Source of the DNA: Phocoenobacter uteri
Lineage (GTDB): Bacteria > Pseudomonadota > Gammaproteobacteria > Enterobacterales > Pasteurellaceae
Direction: 5' to 3'
Length of the DNA stretch: 64,000 bases
Assembly (NCBI RefSeq): GCF_900454895.1
Contig: NZ_UGTA01000001.1
Span: 434,001 to 498,000, forward strand
Within the stretch, counting starts at the first letter, position 1. Every line of letters begins with the position of its first letter. Below, one piece after another: positions 52,581 to 60,241 of the stretch. A program made the translations under genes and the position numbers. The notes under the pieces were generated by a model. The model worked only from the letters and a program-made list of their open reading frames with translations. It searched no databases and was not told the DNA's origin.

Positions 52581-54101
52581 ATGACAACAAAACAAAAAAA
52601 GGGGTTTAAATTCCCCACAGCTTTCACAATTTTATTTGCAATTATTATTATAGCTGTCGGTTTAACTTGGATAATTCCGGCTGGCTCTTATTCAAAACTT
52701 ACCTATAATAAAGCACAAAATGTATTTGTTATTAAACAGTATCAACAACAAGATCAAACTCTTCCAGCAACAAAAGAAACTTTAGATAATCTTAATATTA
52801 AAATTGATATCAGTAATTTTACGAGCGGAAAACTTAGAAAACCTATTGCTGTTCCTAATTCTTATACTCGTGTAGAGCAAAATCCAAAAGGTATTTCAGA
52901 TATTGCGATAAGTATGGTTAAAGGAACAATTGAAGCCGCGGATATAATGGTATTTATCTTTGTTCTCGGTGGTATGATTGGTGTAATCAATAAAACAGGA
53001 TCTTTTGCAGCAGGGCTTAGTGCATTAGCAAATCGTACTAAGGGTAAAGAATTCACCATTGTATTTGCAGTTTGTGTTCTAATGGCTATTGGCGGTACGA
53101 CGTGTGGTATTGAAGAAGAGGCAGTTGCGTTTTATCCGATTTTAGCACCTGTATTTATTGCGTTAGGGTATGATGCAATTATTACCGTTGGTGCTATTTT
53201 CTTAGCTGCGTCAATGGGTACAGCGTTCTCAACAATTAACCCATTTTCAGTCGTTATTGCTTCAGATGCTGCGGGCATTGCATTTACCGAAGGTATAACT
53301 TGGCGTGCTGTTGGGCTAGTAGTGGGTGAAATAATGGTAATTGCATATCTTTATTGGTATGCAAAGAAAATCAAAGCAGATCCAACAACGTCCATTGTTT
53401 ATGAAGAAAGAGAAAAATTCTACCATTCTTATCGAGATGATTCGAATGTAGATATTCCTGAATTTACACTCAAAAGAAAAATTATTTTAACATTATTCTG
53501 TGCGGGTTTCCCTATTATGATTTGGGGAGTTATGTACGGGGGATGGTGGTTCCCAACGATGGCGGCTTCGTTCTTAACTATCACAATCATCATTATGTTT
53601 ATTTCGGGACTTTGTGAAGAAGATATTGTGAATGCTTTTAATAAAGGTGCATCTGAACTTGTAGCTGTATCTCTCATTATTGGGTTAGCTCGTGGTGTAA
53701 ATATGATCCTTGATCAGGGCATGGTATCTGATACTATTTTATTCTCTCTTTCCAATATGGTTGCTGGAATGTCCGGAAGTGTATTTATTATCGGGCAACT
53801 AGTTGTATTTGTGGTACTAGGCTTATTTGTACCATCCTCTTCTGGTTTAGCGGTGCTTTCAATGCCAATTATGGCTCCGCTTGCTGATACAGTGGGAATC
53901 CCACGTGATATTATCGTATCTGCATATAACTGGGGACAGTACATTATGCTATTCCTTGCACCAACAGGATTAGTATTAGTCACCTTGCAAATGCTTCACA
54001 TTCCATTTAATAAGTGGGTAAGATTTATTATGCCAATGGTAGGTGGAATGTTTGTAATTTCAGCTATTTTATTGTTAATTCAAGTGCAATTATACGCATA
54101 A
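52581..54101 (+). CDS. arcD: ArcD-type arginine/ornithine transporter (YfcC/DcuC-like family)
   Basis: This is an inner-membrane transporter that most likely exchanges arginine for ornithine. The ATG at 52581 (MTTKQKKGFKFPT, after AAGGAG) gives 506 residues; the frame to 52533 is unsupported. About a dozen membrane helices, including FPTAFTILFAIIIIAVGLTWIIPAG (N-terminal), GTTCGIEEEAVAFYPILAPV and LFVPSSSGLAVLSMPIMAPLAD, match the YfcC/C4-dicarboxylate anaerobic carrier family. The arginine role is inferred from its place after arcBCA, as in H. influenzae. Confidence 0.85.
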   Translation: MTTKQKKGFKFPTAFTILFAIIIIAVGLTWIIPAGSYSKLTYNKAQNVFVIKQYQQQDQTLPATKETLDNLNIKIDISNFTSGKLRKPIAVPNSYTRVEQNPKGISDIAISMVKGTIEAADIMVFIFVLGGMIGVINKTGSFAAGLSALANRTKGKEFTIVFAVCVLMAIGGTTCGIEEEAVAFYPILAPVFIALGYDAIITVGAIFLAASMGTAFSTINPFSVVIASDAAGIAFTEGITWRAVGLVVGEIMVIAYLYWYAKKIKADPTTSIVYEEREKFYHSYRDDSNVDIPEFTLKRKIILTLFCAGFPIMIWGVMYGGWWFPTMAASFLTITIIIMFISGLCEEDIVNAFNKGASELVAVSLIIGLARGVNMILDQGMVSDTILFSLSNMVAGMSGSVFIIGQLVVFVVLGLFVPSSSGLAVLSMPIMAPLADTVGIPRDIIVSAYNWGQYIMLFLAPTGLVLVTLQMLHIPFNKWVRFIMPMVGGMFVISAILLLIQVQLYA

Positions 54102-54125
54102 CCAACATAAATATGTTAATATAAC

Positions 54126-54168
54126 AAAAGGTTACTTTTATCTGTTGAGGGTAAAAGTAACCTTTTAT
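54126..54168 (+). terminator. Terminator after arcD
   Basis: A 15-bp perfect stem AAAAGGTTACTTTTA/TAAAAGTAACCTTTT with an 11-base loop is followed by ATTC. Confidence 0.85.
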
Positions 54169-54212
54169 TCGTAAGTAGTAAATTGTGCTTTATTTAACAT
54201 ATTGAGACTTAT

Positions 54213-54680
54213 ATGAAAAACGAAAAATTAGATAATATTGATACTCGTATTTTACGAGCATTGCAACGAAATGGACGTTTACAAAATACTGAGCTTGCTG
54301 AAGAAGTTGGATTATCAAATTCAGCTTGTTTACGGCGAGTGAATATCCTAGAAGAAAAAGGTATTATTGATCGCTATGTTGCTTTGCTTAATCCTTCCAA
54401 AATAAATTGTAATTTTATGATTTATGTTCTTGGTTCCTTTTTTGAAGAAGATTATAAAAAAAGAGAACGTTTTATTTTTGAAATGAAACTACTTCCCCAA
54501 ATTGCAGAGTGTCATCTTATGGCAGGCGATTATGATTTTATTCTGAAAGTGTTTGTTTCTGATTTAGAAGAATTTAATAAATTAAAAGTAAATTATCTAA
54601 ATAAAGATATTGGTATTAAAAATATCAAATCAGAAATTATTTTAAATACGATTAAACATTCTACGGAATTACCCCTTTAA
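54213..54680 (+). CDS. Lrp/AsnC-family transcriptional regulator
   Basis: This regulator has 155 residues: an N-terminal winged helix (LDNIDTRILRALQRNGRLQNTELAEEVGLSNSACLRRVNILEEKGII, about 6-52) and a C-terminal RAM sensor domain (MAGDYDFILKVFVSDLEEF, about 102-120). Its place directly after the arc locus suggests that it responds to an amino acid, possibly arginine or a product, and controls arc genes. It is also plausible as an independent Lrp paralogue; no ArgR gene is nearby. Confidence 0.88.
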   Translation: MKNEKLDNIDTRILRALQRNGRLQNTELAEEVGLSNSACLRRVNILEEKGIIDRYVALLNPSKINCNFMIYVLGSFFEEDYKKRERFIFEMKLLPQIAECHLMAGDYDFILKVFVSDLEEFNKLKVNYLNKDIGIKNIKSEIILNTIKHSTELPL

Positions 54681-54892
54681 TAAAATTAGAAAGATTATGA
54701 TGTATGATTGAACTTGTTGAAGCAAAAGCATTTTTGTATTGCGGGATTTCCTTTTGACTAGCCTAGATAACAGGATGATGTCTAACTGTCTAATTCTAGA
54801 TTTAATCGAATAGAGATCTTTAACCAATTTTATTCCTTGCTGAATTCTGTTAAAATGATGCGTTTTTATCAATTTATAACAAAGGAAAAATA

Positions 54893-55498
54893 ATGATAAT
54901 TCCTAACAATGCACTTGTACCAACAGTGGTCGAGCAAACTTCAAAAGGCGAGAGAGCCTTTGATATTTATTCACGTTTATTAAAAGAGCGTATCATTTTT
55001 TTAAGTGGTGAAGTTGAAGATAATATGGCTAATTTGATTGTTGCACAATTATTATTTTTAGAGTCAGAAGATCCTGAAAAAGATATCAGTATTTATATCA
55101 ATTCACCGGGTGGATCAGTAACGGCTGGTATGGCAATTTTTGATACAATGAATTTCATTAAACCTGATGTCAGCACGGTGTGTATCGGTCAGGCTTGTTC
55201 TATGGGTGCATTTTTACTTTCAGCAGGTAAAAAAGGTAAGCGTTTTGCATTACCGCACGCTCGTGTAATGATTCATCAACCATTAGGTGGATTTAGAGGA
55301 CAAGCGTCAGATATTCAAATTCACGCCCAAGAAATTTTACACATTAAACAAACCTTAAATGAGCGTTTGAGTGAACATACGGGACAGCCACTTTCTGTGA
55401 TCGAAAAAGACACTGATCGTGATAATTTTATGTCGGCGGAAGCGGCTCAAAAATATGGACTTGTGGATGAAGTGGTCACCACTCGAGGAAATAAATAA
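54893..55498 (+). CDS. clpP: ATP-dependent Clp protease proteolytic subunit
   Basis: ClpP forms the tetradecameric serine protease chamber. The 201-residue protein has the catalytic serine S103 in GQACSMGAFLLSAG and the histidine H128 in HARVMIHQPLGG, with Asp in the D-R-D-N-F-M segment. The N-terminus MIIPNNALVPTVVEQTSKGERAFDIYSRLL is typical. AAAGGA precedes the start. It overlaps clpX by one base (TAATG). The 212 bp upstream show no clear sigma32 promoter. Confidence 0.98.
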   Translation: MIIPNNALVPTVVEQTSKGERAFDIYSRLLKERIIFLSGEVEDNMANLIVAQLLFLESEDPEKDISIYINSPGGSVTAGMAIFDTMNFIKPDVSTVCIGQACSMGAFLLSAGKKGKRFALPHARVMIHQPLGGFRGQASDIQIHAQEILHIKQTLNERLSEHTGQPLSVIEKDTDRDNFMSAEAAQKYGLVDEVVTTRGNK

Positions 55499-56751
55499 TG
55501 GCAGAATTTGGAAAAATGCCACATTGTAGCTTTTGTGGTAAGCAAAAAAATGAAGTAGATGCCTTAGTTGCAGGTCCTGAGGGGCATATTTGTAGTGAAT
55601 GTATCGAAGAGTCTTATGCATTATTAAATGGGAATGATGAACCGTTAATTGATGAAAAAGATGAGAAAAAAGAAGCATTTTTTGAAAATATCCCAACCCC
55701 AAAAGAAATTCACGCGCATTTGGATGATTATGTGATCGGTCAGGAACACGCTAAAAAAGTACTTTCTGTCGCAGTTTATAATCACTATAAACGTTTACGC
55801 AACGCATTAAATGATAATAAAGAAACCGATGGTGTAGAATTAGGAAAAAGTAATATTTTATTTATTGGTCCAACTGGTTGTGGTAAAACATTACTCGCGG
55901 AAACAATGGCACGCCGTTTAAATGTACCTTTTGCGGTTGCCGACGCAACAACGCTGACTCAAGCTGGCTATGTTGGGGAAGACGTTGAGAATGTGATTCA
56001 AAAATTATTGATGAGCTGTGATTACGATGTAGAGCAAGCTGAACGTGGTATTATTTTTATTGATGAGATCGATAAAATTACCCGTAAATCTGAGAATCCG
56101 TCATTAACTCGTGATGTTTCAGGCGAAGGTGTGCAACAAGCGTTACTTAAATTGATAGAAGGAACCGTTGCGAATATCAATCCACAAGGTGGACGCAAAC
56201 ATCCACAACAAGAAACTATCCCTGTTGATACCTCAAAAATCTTATTTATTTGTGGTGGTGCGTTTGCTGGTTTGGATAAAATCATTGAGCAACGTTCAAA
56301 TCAAAAAGGTGGAATCGGTTTCAAAGCGGAACTGAAAAAAGATAAAGATCGTCAAGCATTAACGGAATTATTTAAACAAGTTGAGCCAGAAGATTTGGTT
56401 AAATTTGGTTTAATCCCTGAGCTTATCGGTCGTTTACCTGTGGTTACGCCACTAGAAGAATTAGATGAAAAAGCCTTAGTTCAGATTCTAACTGAGCCTA
56501 AAAATGCGATTATCAAACAATATCAAGCCCTTCTTCAAATGGAAAATGTTGAGCTTAAATTCACCCGTGATGCTCTGCTTGCGATTGCTAAAAAAGCAAT
56601 GGATCGCAAAACAGGTGCAAGGGGATTACGTTCAATTGTTGAAGAATTATTGCTTGATACTATGTATAGCCTACCTTCTTTGGAAAATAAATCTAAAGTT
56701 ACAGTGGGTAAAAATTGTATTGAAAAAGGCGATAAACCAAAAATTGATTAA
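55498..56751 (+). CDS. clpX: ATP-dependent Clp protease ATP-binding subunit ClpX
   Basis: ClpX is the AAA+ unfoldase that feeds substrates to ClpP. The 417-residue protein has the zinc-binding domain (C10, C13, and HICSEC at about 33), Walker A FIGPTGCGKTLLAE (about 122-135), the AGYVGEDVENV pore region, Walker B IIFIDEIDKI (about 186) and the sensor GARGLRS. Its start overlaps the clpP stop. The next gene, lpxK, is separated by a palindromic repeat. Confidence 0.98.
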   Translation: MAEFGKMPHCSFCGKQKNEVDALVAGPEGHICSECIEESYALLNGNDEPLIDEKDEKKEAFFENIPTPKEIHAHLDDYVIGQEHAKKVLSVAVYNHYKRLRNALNDNKETDGVELGKSNILFIGPTGCGKTLLAETMARRLNVPFAVADATTLTQAGYVGEDVENVIQKLLMSCDYDVEQAERGIIFIDEIDKITRKSENPSLTRDVSGEGVQQALLKLIEGTVANINPQGGRKHPQQETIPVDTSKILFICGGAFAGLDKIIEQRSNQKGGIGFKAELKKDKDRQALTELFKQVEPEDLVKFGLIPELIGRLPVVTPLEELDEKALVQILTEPKNAIIKQYQALLQMENVELKFTRDALLAIAKKAMDRKTGARGLRSIVEELLLDTMYSLPSLENKSKVTVGKNCIEKGDKPKID

Positions 56752-56764
56752 CCAATATTTATGA

Positions 56765-56784
56765 CGACAGGGCTTGCCCTGTCG
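56765..56784. repeat. Short palindromic repeat, copy 2 (between clpX and lpxK)
   Basis: CGACAGGGCTTGCCCTGTCG is a perfect 9-bp stem with a TT loop, 13 bases after the clpX stop. It shares 19 of 20 bases with copy 1 after leuS. Confidence 0.8.
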
Positions 56785-56811
56785 TTATCATAACCACATA
56801 AATTTATTAAA

Positions 56812-57801
56812 ATGAAAATTTGGCAAACTCGCTCAGTTATTACTTGGCTTTTATCCCCTCTTTCTCTACTGTTTTATATTATCAGTACCATTCGTCGCAC
56901 ACTTTTTTGCAAAAACTACTTAAAATCTTACCGCTCACCAGTGCCTATTTTAATCGTCGGGAATATTAGTGTCGGTGGAAATGGTAAAACACCACTTGTT
57001 ATTTGGTTAGTGGAACAATTACAACAAAAAGGCATTAAAGTAGGTGTGATTTCTCGTGGTTACGGTGGTTCAACCAAAGAATATCCTCAACTGGTGACTG
57101 CTCAAAGCTCAGCGGAACAAGTTGGCGATGAGCCTGTTTTAATTGTACAACGCACAGGTGTACCACTTGCAATTTCGCCAAATCGTCAGCAAAGCATTGA
57201 ATTACTTTTAAAAACTTATTCATTAGATTTAATTATTGCTGATGATGGCTTACAACATTATAAATTACAGCGTGATTTTGAATGGGTGGTGATCGATGGT
57301 GAGCGTCGTTTTGGAAACGGATTTGTATTGCCAGCAGGGGGATTACGAGAATTACCAAGCCGCTTAAAGTCAGTGAATGCGTTAATTTGTAATGGGGGAA
57401 TTACCCAAGATAATGAGCATAAAATGACTTTATCTACGGAATATGCAATCAATGTTAAAACCAATGAAAAAGTAGCATTAAGTGAATTAGCACAGCAACA
57501 ATGTGTTGCAATGGCGGGCATAGGATTTCCACCACGCTTTTTTAATATGCTTGCAAATTTAGGCTTTAATTTGACCGCTTGTCACAGCTTTGCGGATCAT
57601 CAAGCTTACTCAAAAGAGCAATTAAATCCGCTAGCAAAACAGAATGAAATTTTATTGATGACAGAAAAAGATGCTGTAAAATGCCGTACGTTCGCCGAAG
57701 ATAATTGGTTTTTTGTGCCAATTAACGCGACTTTTTCTGAAATTTCAACCAAACAATTACTTGGTCCAATTTTACAAAAATTAGGAATAGAAAATGAATG
57801 A
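56812..57801 (+). CDS. lpxK: Tetraacyldisaccharide 4'-kinase
   Basis: LpxK phosphorylates the 4' position of the lipid A precursor at the inner membrane. The 329-residue protein has an N-terminal membrane segment (WLLSPLSLLFYIIS), Walker A GNISVGGNGKTPLVIW (about 50-65) and the lipid A-kinase segments GYGGSTKEYP, DDGLQHYKLQRDFE and GIGFPPRFF. It overlaps the ycaR start by 8 bp and belongs to the lpxK-ycaR-kdsB cluster. It contains an exact uptake-signal core. Confidence 0.97.
   Translation: MKIWQTRSVITWLLSPLSLLFYIISTIRRTLFCKNYLKSYRSPVPILIVGNISVGGNGKTPLVIWLVEQLQQKGIKVGVISRGYGGSTKEYPQLVTAQSSAEQVGDEPVLIVQRTGVPLAISPNRQQSIELLLKTYSLDLIIADDGLQHYKLQRDFEWVVIDGERRFGNGFVLPAGGLRELPSRLKSVNALICNGGITQDNEHKMTLSTEYAINVKTNEKVALSELAQQQCVAMAGIGFPPRFFNMLANLGFNLTACHSFADHQAYSKEQLNPLAKQNEILLMTEKDAVKCRTFAEDNWFFVPINATFSEISTKQLLGPILQKLGIENE
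57574..57582 (-). repeat. DNA uptake signal core inside lpxK
   Basis: An exact ACAAGCGGT on the minus strand followed by CAAATTAAAG. Confidence 0.8.
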
Positions 57802-57967
57802 GAAATTATTAAATAATCTTGCTTGCCCAAACTGTAATGCAAAATTAGTGTGGGATAAAGAGAACAACCGTCTAATTTGTAACGAACAGCAGTTAGCTTA
57901 TCCGATAGAAAATGGCATTGCTGTTTTGTTGCCTGAAAGTGGCTTGCCATTAGAGGAAAATAAGTAA
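57794..57967 (+). CDS. ycaR: Trm112-like zinc-ribbon protein YcaR
   Basis: This 57-codon gene overlaps lpxK by 8 bp and kdsB by 1 bp (TAATG). The protein begins MNEKLLNNLACPNCNAKLVW, with a zinc-ribbon-like CPNC and a third cysteine (LICN), and continues LAYPIENGIAVLLPES, the pattern of Trm112/YcaR (UPF0434). YcaR lies between lpxK and kdsB in enterobacteria and Haemophilus, which fits. Its exact role in lipid A or tRNA-modification pathways is not settled. Confidence 0.92.
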   Translation: MNEKLLNNLACPNCNAKLVWDKENNRLICNEQQLAYPIENGIAVLLPESGLPLEENK

Positions 57968-58725
57968 TGAAATTTACCGTTATAATCCCAGCGCGCTATG
58001 CTTCTAGCCGTTTACCTCGCAAGCCATTATTAGATATCTGTGGTAAACCGATGATTCAGCACACTTGGCAACAAGCTATCCAAGCGGGTGCAGATCGTGT
58101 CATTATTGCCACCGATCACAGTGAAATTCAACAAGTTGCTGAACGTTTTGGGGCGGAAGTGTGTTTAACCTCAGAACATCATAATTCAGGGACGGAACGT
58201 CTTGCCGAAGTGATTGAAAAAATGGCGATCACTGATGATGAAGTGATCGTGAATGTACAGGGCGATGAGCCTTTAATTCCCCCTGTGATTATCAATCAAG
58301 TAGCAGAAAACTTAATCAAATCAAAAAGTAATATGGCAACACTAGGGGTTAAATTAACCACCAAAGAAGAATTATTTAATCCAAACGTGGTGAAAGCATT
58401 AACGGATAAAGACGGCTTTGCTCTCTACTTCTCTCGTGCATCAATCCCTTACGCACGTGATTTTTTTGCAGATTGCGATGATGAATTTGTGGCACAACAA
58501 AATTATATCCGCCACATTGGTATTTATGCCTACCGAGCTGGCTTTATTAAACAGTATGTAAACTGGCAACCAACTCAATTGGAACAGTTAGAATCTTTAG
58601 AGCAACTAAGAGCTTTATGGTATGGTGAAAAAATCCATTTAGCATTAGCCAAACAGGCTCCAGAAGTTGGCGTAGATACCCAAGAGGATTTAGATAAGGT
58701 AAGAGAAATTTTAGCTAAAAATTAA
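57967..58725 (+). CDS. kdsB: 3-deoxy-manno-octulosonate cytidylyltransferase
   Basis: KdsB activates Kdo with CTP to CMP-Kdo for LPS inner core synthesis. The 252-residue protein has the nucleotide-binding IPARYASSRLPRKPL (about 6-20), VNVQGDEPLIPP (about 96-107), and HIGIYAYRAGFI (about 182). It overlaps ycaR by one base and is part of the lipid A/core cluster. Confidence 0.97.
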   Translation: MKFTVIIPARYASSRLPRKPLLDICGKPMIQHTWQQAIQAGADRVIIATDHSEIQQVAERFGAEVCLTSEHHNSGTERLAEVIEKMAITDDEVIVNVQGDEPLIPPVIINQVAENLIKSKSNMATLGVKLTTKEELFNPNVVKALTDKDGFALYFSRASIPYARDFFADCDDEFVAQQNYIRHIGIYAYRAGFIKQYVNWQPTQLEQLESLEQLRALWYGEKIHLALAKQAPEVGVDTQEDLDKVREILAKN

Positions 58726-58770
58726 ACTCTATCTCGTTAATCCATAAAAATTTATAAAATAGACAACATA

Positions 58771-59457
58771 ATGACAGAAAACAATCAAAAACAACCAGAA
58801 CAACAGCAAGAAACACAAACAGAAACCATTGATTATAATTTACTTAAACACCGTTTTCGTGGCTATCTTCCTGTAGTGATTGATGTAGAAACCGCAGGCT
58901 TAAACGCTCAAACGGATGCACTACTTGAAGTGGCAGCGATTACTGTAAAAATGGATGAAAATGGCTATTTAGTCCCTGACCAAAAATGTCATTTTCATAT
59001 CAAACCTTTTGAAGGAGCAAATATCAACCCTGATTCATTAAAAATCAACGGTATTGATCTTGAAGATGAAAATCGTGGTGCTGTGGCAGAAGTTATTGCC
59101 ATTCCTGAAATGTTCAAAATGATCCGTAAAGCAATGAAAGAGCAAGGCTGTCAGCGTGCTGTGATTGTGGCACATAATGCGACTTTTGATCAGGCATTTA
59201 TCCAACAAGCCGTCAAACGTATCGGTGCTAAACGTGATCCATTCCACCCTTTCGCTCTATTCGACACAGCAACTTTGGCAGGTTTTGTGTACGGACAAAC
59301 CGTGCTAGTAAAAGCGTGCCAAATGGCAGGTATTCCTTTTGATAATAAACAAGCTCACGGTGCGTTATACGACACTGAAATTACCACTGAACTCTTTTGC
59401 AAAATGGTTAATAAATTTAAAGAGTTAGGCGGTTTCCCTGTGGTTAAAGGAGAGTAG
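58771..59457 (+). CDS. rnt: Ribonuclease T
   Basis: RNase T trims 3' ends of tRNA and other stable RNAs. The 228-residue DEDDh exonuclease has VVIDVETAGLN (about 35-45, catalytic D and E), VAHNATFDQAF (about 133-143) and the final acid with histidine in HGALYDTEIT (about 198). The N-terminus carries a glutamine/glutamate-rich tail (MTENNQKQPEQQQETQTE) ahead of the core. A hairpin follows. Confidence 0.97.
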   Translation: MTENNQKQPEQQQETQTETIDYNLLKHRFRGYLPVVIDVETAGLNAQTDALLEVAAITVKMDENGYLVPDQKCHFHIKPFEGANINPDSLKINGIDLEDENRGAVAEVIAIPEMFKMIRKAMKEQGCQRAVIVAHNATFDQAFIQQAVKRIGAKRDPFHPFALFDTATLAGFVYGQTVLVKACQMAGIPFDNKQAHGALYDTEITTELFCKMVNKFKELGGFPVVKGE

Positions 59458-59463
59458 TTGTTT

Positions 59464-59499
59464 ACTTCATTCTCAATTTTGAAATGTTGAGAATGAAGT
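59464..59499 (+). terminator. Hairpin after rnt
   Basis: A 13-bp perfect stem ACTTCATTCTCAA/TTGAGAATGAAGT with a ten-base loop is followed by CGATTTAAG, with no clean T run. Confidence 0.65.
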
Positions 59500-59537
59500 C
59501 GATTTAAGTTATTTTCTATGTAAACTAATAGCAATTA

Positions 59538-60078
59538 TTATGTATTTAACCAAGAGTAAAATTTTTCTGGCATTTGTTCTTCAATAAAGTCTATTTTTTA
59601 TATCAACAGTTGAATTACATCCCATCAATGGAACTTCAATAATTTCTTCTTGGGAAGACCACTGTATTTTTAGATATCTAACGTTATATTCATCGTAAGC
59701 AATAGCTATTACTCGTCCATAACCATATAGCTTCATTGTTTTTCCAAATTTTTCTCTTTTCTTTAATATAACTAAATCTCCTTTACATACACTGTAAAAT
59801 TTTTTCAGTTGCTTTTGACTTTTAAAAAAATCAAATTCACATATTCCTTTTGAACGCCACCTAATATCACGTCGATTATGGACATTTGCATTGGGACAAA
59901 ATTCCATAAATACAATATGAGTATCGGTAGGTATTATTGAATCAATTGTGTTGATGACATATTTAGCATCTAAATCTCCTTTTTTATATATATTTTCAGT
60001 ATTAACTTTTAGTCTTGCTAACTCTGAGCGAGCCATTTTTCTATTTTTGATTTGTTCAATAGTTTTGTTATATTTCAT
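59538..60078 (-). CDS. Unrecognised protein, probably frameshifted at its 3' end
   Basis: The family was not recognised. The uninterrupted frame runs from the ATG at 60078 to a stop at 59581-59583 (165 residues). The N-terminal part is charged and helical, followed by IVFMEFCPNANVHNRRDIRW and a C-terminal strand-rich segment KGDLVILKKREKFGKTMKLYGYGRVIAIAYD...EVPLMGCNSTVD. If one A is removed from the A6 run at 59594-59599 (read on the minus strand), the frame continues as DFIEEQMPEKFYSWLNT to a stop at 59538 (179 residues). That tail has protein-like composition, so a one-base insertion, a sequencing error or programmed slippage is likely. It stands alone, with its own ribosome binding site (GGAGA) and no clear partner. 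Confidence 0.7.
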
Positions 60079-60241
60079 AATAGAATCTCCAAAGTTATAG
60101 ATGATTAAAAATTATTTTTTAGTGTTACTTAAATAGGCTATTCCCCCAAATTAAAATTCAAAATTCAAAAATTATTTTTCCTATAAAAATCCGCAAATTT
60201 TCTATAAAATACCACCGCTTATTAAACAAAAATGGTTGCTT

